The translations under genes and the position numbers were made by a program. The notes beneath the pieces were generated by a model. That model was not told the origin of the DNA. It ran no database searches and saw only the letters and a list, made by a program, of their open reading frames with translations. Positions 62,564-64,000 of a DNA stretch of 64,000 nt are shown in pieces. Each line of letters starts with the position of its first letter. Position 1 is the first letter of the stretch. This DNA is from Methylocystis sp. (GTDB lineage Bacteria; Pseudomonadota; Alphaproteobacteria; Rhizobiales; Beijerinckiaceae), in the NCBI GenBank assembly GCA_016178015.1, contig JACOUB010000014.1, positions 16,912 through 80,911 on the forward strand. Direction: 5' to 3'.

Positions 62564-63796
62564 TCACAAATCCAGAATCAGCCGCGCCGGATCCTCCAGC
62601 GCCTCCTTGACCCGCACCAGGAAGGTGACCGCCTCCCTGCCGTCGACGACCCGGTGATCGTAGGTGAGCGCCAGATACATCATCGGGCGGATTTCGATCT
62701 TGCCGGCGACGACGACCGGCCGTTCCTCGATCTTGTGCATGCCGAGAATGCCTGACTGCGGGGCGTTGAGAATAGGCGTCGACAGCAGCGACCCATAAAC
62801 GCCGCCGTTCGAAATGGTGAAGGTGCCGCCCAGCAGTTCCTCGATCTCCAAAGCGCCGTCGCGCGCCCGTCGGCCGAAATCGGCGATGGCCGTCTCGATT
62901 TCGGCGATGGTCTTGCGATCGGCGTCGCGCACCACCGGCACCACCAATCCTTTGTCGGTGGCGACCGCCACGCCGATGTGGCAGTAACGCTTGTAGACGA
63001 TGTCGGAACCGTCGATTTCGGCGTTGACGGCCGGGATTTCCTCGAGCGCCTGACAACAGGCTTTGACGAAAAAGCCCATGAAGCCGAGCTTCACAGCGTA
63101 CTTCTTCTCGAACGGGGCCTTGTAACGGTTGCGTAATTCGATCAGGCCGGACATATCGGCCTCGTTGAAGGTCGTCAGCATGGCGGCGGTGTTTTGCGCC
63201 TCTTTGAGGCGGCGGGCGATGGTCTGCCGCAGCCGCGTCATGGGCGCCCGCTCTTCGCGCGGCGCTTCCGCCGGGGAGACAGGCGCGCGCGTTAGCTGCG
63301 CCGAGGCTGCAACATCGGCCGCTGCAAAAGGCGGCGGCGCCTCGACCGGTTTGGCGGCGAGCGCGACAACGTCGCCTTTTGGCGCTTGTCCGCGTTTGCC
63401 CGAGCCGGCGCCGGCGCCAACATCGACGCCCTTGTTTAGAGCGGTCTTTGCGGCGGAAGGCGCCGGCGCCGACGCGGCGGCGAAAGGAGCGGCAGGCTTG
63501 GCTGCGGCAGGCTTGGCTGCGGCGGGCGCGGCCTCGGCGGGACGCGGCGCCGGTCCTGGCGCGCCCCCCGCCGTGATCTGGCCCAAAAGAGCGCCGGGCG
63601 CGACCGTCTCGCCCTCTTGCGCGGCAATTTCCGCGAGCACCCCCGCTGCCGGCGCATGCACCTCGAGCGTGACCTTCTCGGTCTCGAGCTCGGCGAGCGT
63701 TTCATCGACTCGCACCGTTTCTCCCGGTTTCTTGAACCAGCGAACAGTCGCTTCGCTCACCGATTCGCCGAGCGTCGGAACGCGAATTTCAGTCAT
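62564..63796 (-). CDS. odhB: 2-oxoglutarate dehydrogenase E2, dihydrolipoyl succinyltransferase
   Basis: E2 core of the TCA-cycle 2-oxoglutarate dehydrogenase complex, 410 residues. Order: lipoyl domain with the lipoylated Lys in [10 protein letters not shown], a long Ala/Pro linker, a peripheral subunit-binding region that looks weak or missing in this linker, and the catalytic acyltransferase domain ([26 protein letters not shown] in parts, [36 protein letters not shown], and the catalytic His in [14 protein letters not shown]). ATG 63796 starts [13 protein letters not shown], the family N-terminus. It follows odhA. It could also serve the E1 at 15426, which lacks a neighbouring E2. Confidence 0.95.
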   Translation of the reverse strand: MTEIRVPTLGESVSEATVRWFKKPGETVRVDETLAELETEKVTLEVHAPAAGVLAEIAAQEGETVAPGALLGQITAGGAPGPAPRPAEAAPAAAKPAAAKPAAPFAAASAPAPSAAKTALNKGVDVGAGAGSGKRGQAPKGDVVALAAKPVEAPPPFAAADVAASAQLTRAPVSPAEAPREERAPMTRLRQTIARRLKEAQNTAAMLTTFNEADMSGLIELRNRYKAPFEKKYAVKLGFMGFFVKACCQALEEIPAVNAEIDGSDIVYKRYCHIGVAVATDKGLVVPVVRDADRKTIAEIETAIADFGRRARDGALEIEELLGGTFTISNGGVYGSLLSTPILNAPQSGILGMHKIEERPVVVAGKIEIRPMMYLALTYDHRVVDGREAVTFLVRVKEALEDPARLILDL

Positions 63797-63833
63797 GGCC
63801 GGGTTCTTTCCTTGAACAGCGGTCGCCCCTCGC

Positions 63834-64000
63834 TCACGCCGCCAGTGCTTCGCCGAGCAAGAACTTAAGCTGCGCCAGATGTTTCGCCATCGTGCCCGCC
63901 GCCGTCGCCGCCGCGGCGGGACGTCCGACATAACGCGCCCGTTTGGCCTTGCCGCCTACCTGCGTCAACACCCATTCGAGATAAGGCTCAACGAAGAACC
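63834..64000 (-). CDS. odhA: 2-oxoglutarate dehydrogenase E1, C-terminal end (truncated by window)
   Basis: Minus-strand frame entering from the window edge and ending at a TGA at 63834. The residues read [20 protein letters not shown] then [20 protein letters not shown] and [14 protein letters not shown], the standard SucA/OdhA C-terminus. About 55 residues are visible. The gene is upstream of odhB in the usual odhA-odhB order with a 37-base gap. Confidence 0.9.
   Translation of the reverse strand, partial: FFVEPYLEWVLTQVGGKAKRARYVGRPAAAATAAGTMAKHLAQLKFLLGEALAA

Overview
The window is GC-rich, densely coded chromosome from an alphaproteobacterium. Gene order points to the Hyphomicrobiales (Rhizobiales): aroQ-accB-accC-aat-DUF2155, yceD-plsX-fabH-ihfA, lptG-lptD, cvpA-purF near radA, an SPOR protein just after argS, and odhA-odhB. 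Small hairpin repeats between genes fit that order. A Methylocystaceae or Beijerinckiaceae relative is possible, but I cannot prove the family from sequence alone. There are no rRNA genes, CRISPR arrays, insertion sequences or prophage genes. One tRNA-Asn is present.

Layout. 1-2.8 kb: end of a polyamine-type ABC permease and an AsmA protein. 2.9-3.9 kb: a single-domain response regulator and a DUF423 protein. 3.9-10.9 kb: an exopolysaccharide block (polyprenyl glycosylphosphotransferase, outer-membrane export lipoprotein, Wzz/BY-kinase-like co-polymerase with a degenerate kinase half, CelD-like acetyltransferase, polysaccharide deacetylase). 11-14.2 kb: an M48 protease and a CIRCE-controlled groEL without groES; this GroEL lacks about 38 residues of its ATP site. 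14.3-23.7 kb: a lysine-to-glutaryl-CoA catabolic cluster. A five-gene operon (aldehyde dehydrogenase, aminotransferase, glutaryl-CoA dehydrogenase, fused 2-oxoacid dehydrogenase E1, FabD-like acyltransferase) runs divergently from an Lrp regulator and a saccharopine dehydrogenase. 23.7-27.5 kb: tRNA-Asn, a PfkB kinase, erpA-like, dGTPase and a HicAB toxin-antitoxin pair with a clear operator. 27.5-36.5 kb: argS, a frameshifted SPOR protein, DUF2155, aat, accCB, aroQ and a DsbA-like protein. 36.6-42.4 kb: lptD, lptG and pepA, with no lptF beside lptG. 42.4-45.5 kb: GST, VOC, DUF3179 and sufA-like genes. 45.5-46.7 kb: a lower-GC pair, a membrane protein translationally coupled to a cytidine deaminase. 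46.8-54.4 kb: purF and cvpA separated from radA by a tandem-PilZ membrane protein and an unknown gene, then an MFS transporter. 54.5-59.2 kb: ihfA, fabH, plsX, yceD and dnaN. 59.5-64 kb: a class A penicillin-binding protein, DUF1150, DUF2442, odhB and the end of odhA. A second copy of the odhB 3' end lies beyond the DUF2442 gene.

Most genes are housekeeping. The best second-look items are the deleted GroEL, the membrane-protein/cytidine-deaminase cassette (a possible uncharacterised conflict or nucleotide-linked system), the DUF2442 gene between two copies of the odhB 3' end, the lysine operon with an unusual E1 and an unexplained acyltransferase, and the single-base frameshift in a 51-bp repeat tract of the SPOR gene.
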